NCBI GenBank assembly: GCA_958349075.1
Contig: CATWBR010000102.1
Coordinates: 1 to 11,530 of the forward strand
DNA from: an uncultured Clostridium sp.
GTDB taxonomy: Bacteria; Bacillota; Clostridia; Lachnospirales; Lachnospiraceae
Direction: 5' to 3'
Length of the DNA stretch: 11,530 nucleotides
A program made the translations under genes and the position numbers. Positions 10,249 to 11,530 of the stretch are shown here, piece after piece. Below the pieces are notes generated by a model. It ran no database searches. It worked only from the letters and a program-made list of their open reading frames with translations, and was not told where the DNA came from. Positions within the stretch are counted from its first letter, which is position 1, and each line of letters begins with the position of its first letter.

Positions 10249-10291
10249 GAAAAAGTCTGCTCTGTGCGGCCGCGTTCAGGTTATTGTCATA

Positions 10292-10345
10292 AGGCAGGCA
10301 GGAGATGCCCCGCATGGTTGCGGGAGTGTCGCCTGCCTGTCTTTT
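10292..10345 (+). terminator. Intrinsic terminator after ysxC
   Basis: The outer stem AGGCAGGC (10292-10299) pairs with GCCTGCCT (10331-10338). Inside it a second hairpin, CCCGCA-TGGT-TGCGGG (10309-10324), forms. GTCTTTTT follows the outer stem. A further arm pair, TTATTGTCA (10281-10289) with TGGCAATAA (10350-10358), could close around the whole element. Confidence 0.75.
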
Positions 10346-10397
10346 TGAGTGGCAATAACAGGAAATGTTCTATGATATTAAAAGCACTCTGCGGAGT

Positions 10398-10426
10398 TTG
10401 TAAACCGTTCTCCGGAATGATATAAT
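10398..10426 (+). promoter_or_regulatory. Promoter of the sigma factor gene
   Basis: TTGTAA (10398-10403) is followed by a 17-base spacer and TATAAT (10421-10426), with TG at 10418-10419 making an extended -10. The same TGATATAAT is seen upstream of tig. The predicted start is near 10433, giving a leader of about 90 bases. It looks like a housekeeping SigA promoter, not an ECF-type promoter with a GAAC-like -35. Confidence 0.75.
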
Positions 10427-10470
10427 AATTTTACATAAAAGGCGGGTATTTTACTGTCACAAAACATATT

Positions 10471-10507
10471 CCGGCCTGTCTAATGATACGTAACAGATAA
10501 AAGCCGG
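10471..10507 (+). promoter_or_regulatory. Leader hairpin just upstream of the sigma factor ribosome binding site
   Basis: CCGGC (10471-10475) pairs with GCCGG (10503-10507), and inside it CTGT (10476-10479) pairs with ACAG (10493-10496). The 3' arm ends two bases before AAGGAG at 10510-10515, so folding could limit ribosome access. There is no U-tract, so it is not a terminator. The regulatory role is inferred. Confidence 0.3.
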
Positions 10508-10522
10508 TAAAGGAGAATGAAA

Positions 10523-11380
10523 ATGAATCAGACAGAAGAAAGCAGAAATAAAACAAAACTGGAAATCCTGGCGGTACAGGCGTCCGAGGGGAAGAAAGAG
10601 GCGGTGGAAGAGATCCTTTTAAGGATTCAGGATATGGTATTTAACCTTTCCCTGCGAATGCTGGGGACGGTAGCGGACGCGGAAGACGCGTCACAGGAGA
10701 TTCTGATTAAGGTGATGACCCATCTGGGAGACTTCAGGAGGGAAAGCGCATTTACAACATGGGTCTTTTCCATTGCCACCAACCATCTTTTGAATTACAG
10801 AAAGCACATGTTTGCCAATGCGTCGCTCAGCTTTGAGTACTACGGCGAGGATATTGTAAACGGAAGGACGGAGGACCTTCCCGACCGGACGGGAGGGGTG
10901 GACAGAAAGCTTTTGGAGGAGGAACTGAAGATGTCCTGCACCAATGTGATGCTTCAATGCCTGGATGGAGAAAGCCGCTGTATTTACATCCTGGGAACCA
11001 TGTTTAAGGCAGACAGCCGGACGGCGGGGGAGATTCTCGGGATTACTCCGGAGGCGTACCGGCAGAGACTGTCCAGGATTAGAAAAAAGGTGGGAGATTT
11101 CCTGAACGAATACTGCGGCCTGTCGGGCGGCCGGTGCTCCTGTAAACGGAGAGTTGATTATGCGATCGCAACACACCGCGTCAATCCGCAGAAACTGGAC
11201 TATCTGGAACTTCCCAAAGGCGGGGTGGATGTACATGAGTACATCGCGGCAATGGAAAAAGCGGATGACTGCTCCCAGGTGTTTTCAGGGCTGCCGATGT
11301 ATGGGGCCACAAATCGTACAAAAGAATTCCTCACCCGTTTTTTGAATTCTGATGTCTGTAACTATATCAAAAATGCATAA
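10523..11380 (+). CDS. Sigma-70 family (ECF-like) RNA polymerase sigma factor with Cys-containing C-terminal extension
   Basis: The 285-residue protein carries region 2 at about residues 33-97 (DAEDASQEILIKV, then FRRESAFTTWVFSIATNHL, the core- and -10-binding part). Region 4 lies at about 139-192, with the helix-turn-helix ILGITPEAYRQRLSRIRKK. There is no region 3, as in ECF sigma factors. Unlike the usual ECF length of about 160-200 residues, it continues for about 90 residues after region 4, starting with YCGLSGGRCSC (Cys198, Cys205, Cys207), a possible metal or redox site, and then an uncharacterised domain. I recall similar CGL..CxC tails in other bacterial sigma factors, but could not check this. 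ATG 10523 is chosen because GGAG at 10512-10515 is 7 bases upstream; ATG 10517 would have only 1. No anti-sigma gene is visible. The regulon is unknown. Confidence 0.85.
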   Translation: MNQTEESRNKTKLEILAVQASEGKKEAVEEILLRIQDMVFNLSLRMLGTVADAEDASQEILIKVMTHLGDFRRESAFTTWVFSIATNHLLNYRKHMFANASLSFEYYGEDIVNGRTEDLPDRTGGVDRKLLEEELKMSCTNVMLQCLDGESRCIYILGTMFKADSRTAGEILGITPEAYRQRLSRIRKKVGDFLNEYCGLSGGRCSCKRRVDYAIATHRVNPQKLDYLELPKGGVDVHEYIAAMEKADDCSQVFSGLPMYGATNRTKEFLTRFLNSDVCNYIKNA

Positions 11381-11466
11381 AATCCGCCGGAGTACCTCGT
11401 ATCTCCATCCGTTAATACTGTCTGCCGGTTCCGATGTGCAGGTGGAGGTGTATTAAAATCTTTTTC

Positions 11467-11529
11467 TTGACAAGTACTATAAAGTACAGTAGTATATATT
11501 TTGTTACTTTCAAAGGCTATATTTTATAG
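11467..11529 (+). promoter_or_regulatory. Promoter with overlapping operator-like repeats at the right edge
   Basis: A perfect TTGACA (11467-11472) is followed by 17 bases and TAGTAT (11490-11495); the predicted start is near 11502. The spacer holds GTAC-TATAAA-GTAC (11474-11487), and TACTA (11475-11479) is inverted against TAGTA (11490-11494). A second dyad, CTATA-TTT-TATAG, occupies 11517-11529. This suggests a repressor-controlled gene starting beyond the window. Between the sigma factor stop and this promoter (11381-11466) I see no convincing terminator hairpin. Confidence 0.5.
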
Positions 11530-11530
11530 T

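Overview
The window comes from a low-to-mid-GC Gram-positive anaerobe of the Clostridia, most likely a Lachnospiraceae-type gut bacterium. This is inferred from strong AGGAGG-type ribosome binding sites, TGnTATAAT extended -10 promoters, a DUF975 membrane protein, a diderm-independent lipoprotein signal and the tig/clp/lon/ysxC gene order. I ran no database search, so the genus is not fixed. All supported genes lie on the + strand.

Layout. (1) 3-1258: the 3' part of a DUF975 membrane protein gene, then a complete DJ-1/PfpI-family gene, closed by an intrinsic terminator at 1315-1370. (2) 1385-4836: an extended -10 promoter, then tig (trigger factor), a very strong hairpin, clpP and clpX. (3) 4969-7083: an M13-family zinc metallopeptidase that appears to be a secreted lipoprotein. 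(4) 7238-10248: lon, then ysxC (engB), which overlap by 4 bases (ATGA), followed by an intrinsic terminator. (5) 10398-11380: a promoter and a sigma-70-family (ECF-like) sigma factor with a roughly 90-residue Cys-containing C-terminal extension. (6) 11467-11530: the promoter of a gene that begins beyond the window, with overlapping dyads that look like operators.

How it works together. The core is a protein quality-control locus: trigger factor handles nascent chains, ClpXP and Lon degrade unfolded or tagged cytosolic proteins, and the M13 lipoprotein would cleave peptides outside the membrane. YsxC is a ribosome-assembly GTPase that commonly follows lon in Firmicutes. In Bacillus the order is tig-clpX-lonB-lonA-ysxC with clpP elsewhere; here clpP sits between tig and clpX as in Proteobacteria, and the lonB position holds the M13 peptidase.

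No intergenic stretch exceeds 300 bases; the longest are 1259-1487 and 10249-10522, and both carry a terminator plus a promoter. I found no tRNA or rRNA genes, CRISPR arrays, insertion sequences or prophage parts. Most of the window is ordinary core genome. The points worth a second look are the M13 gene in the lonB slot, the structured leaders of clpP and lon, the sigma factor tail and the right-edge operator-like promoter.
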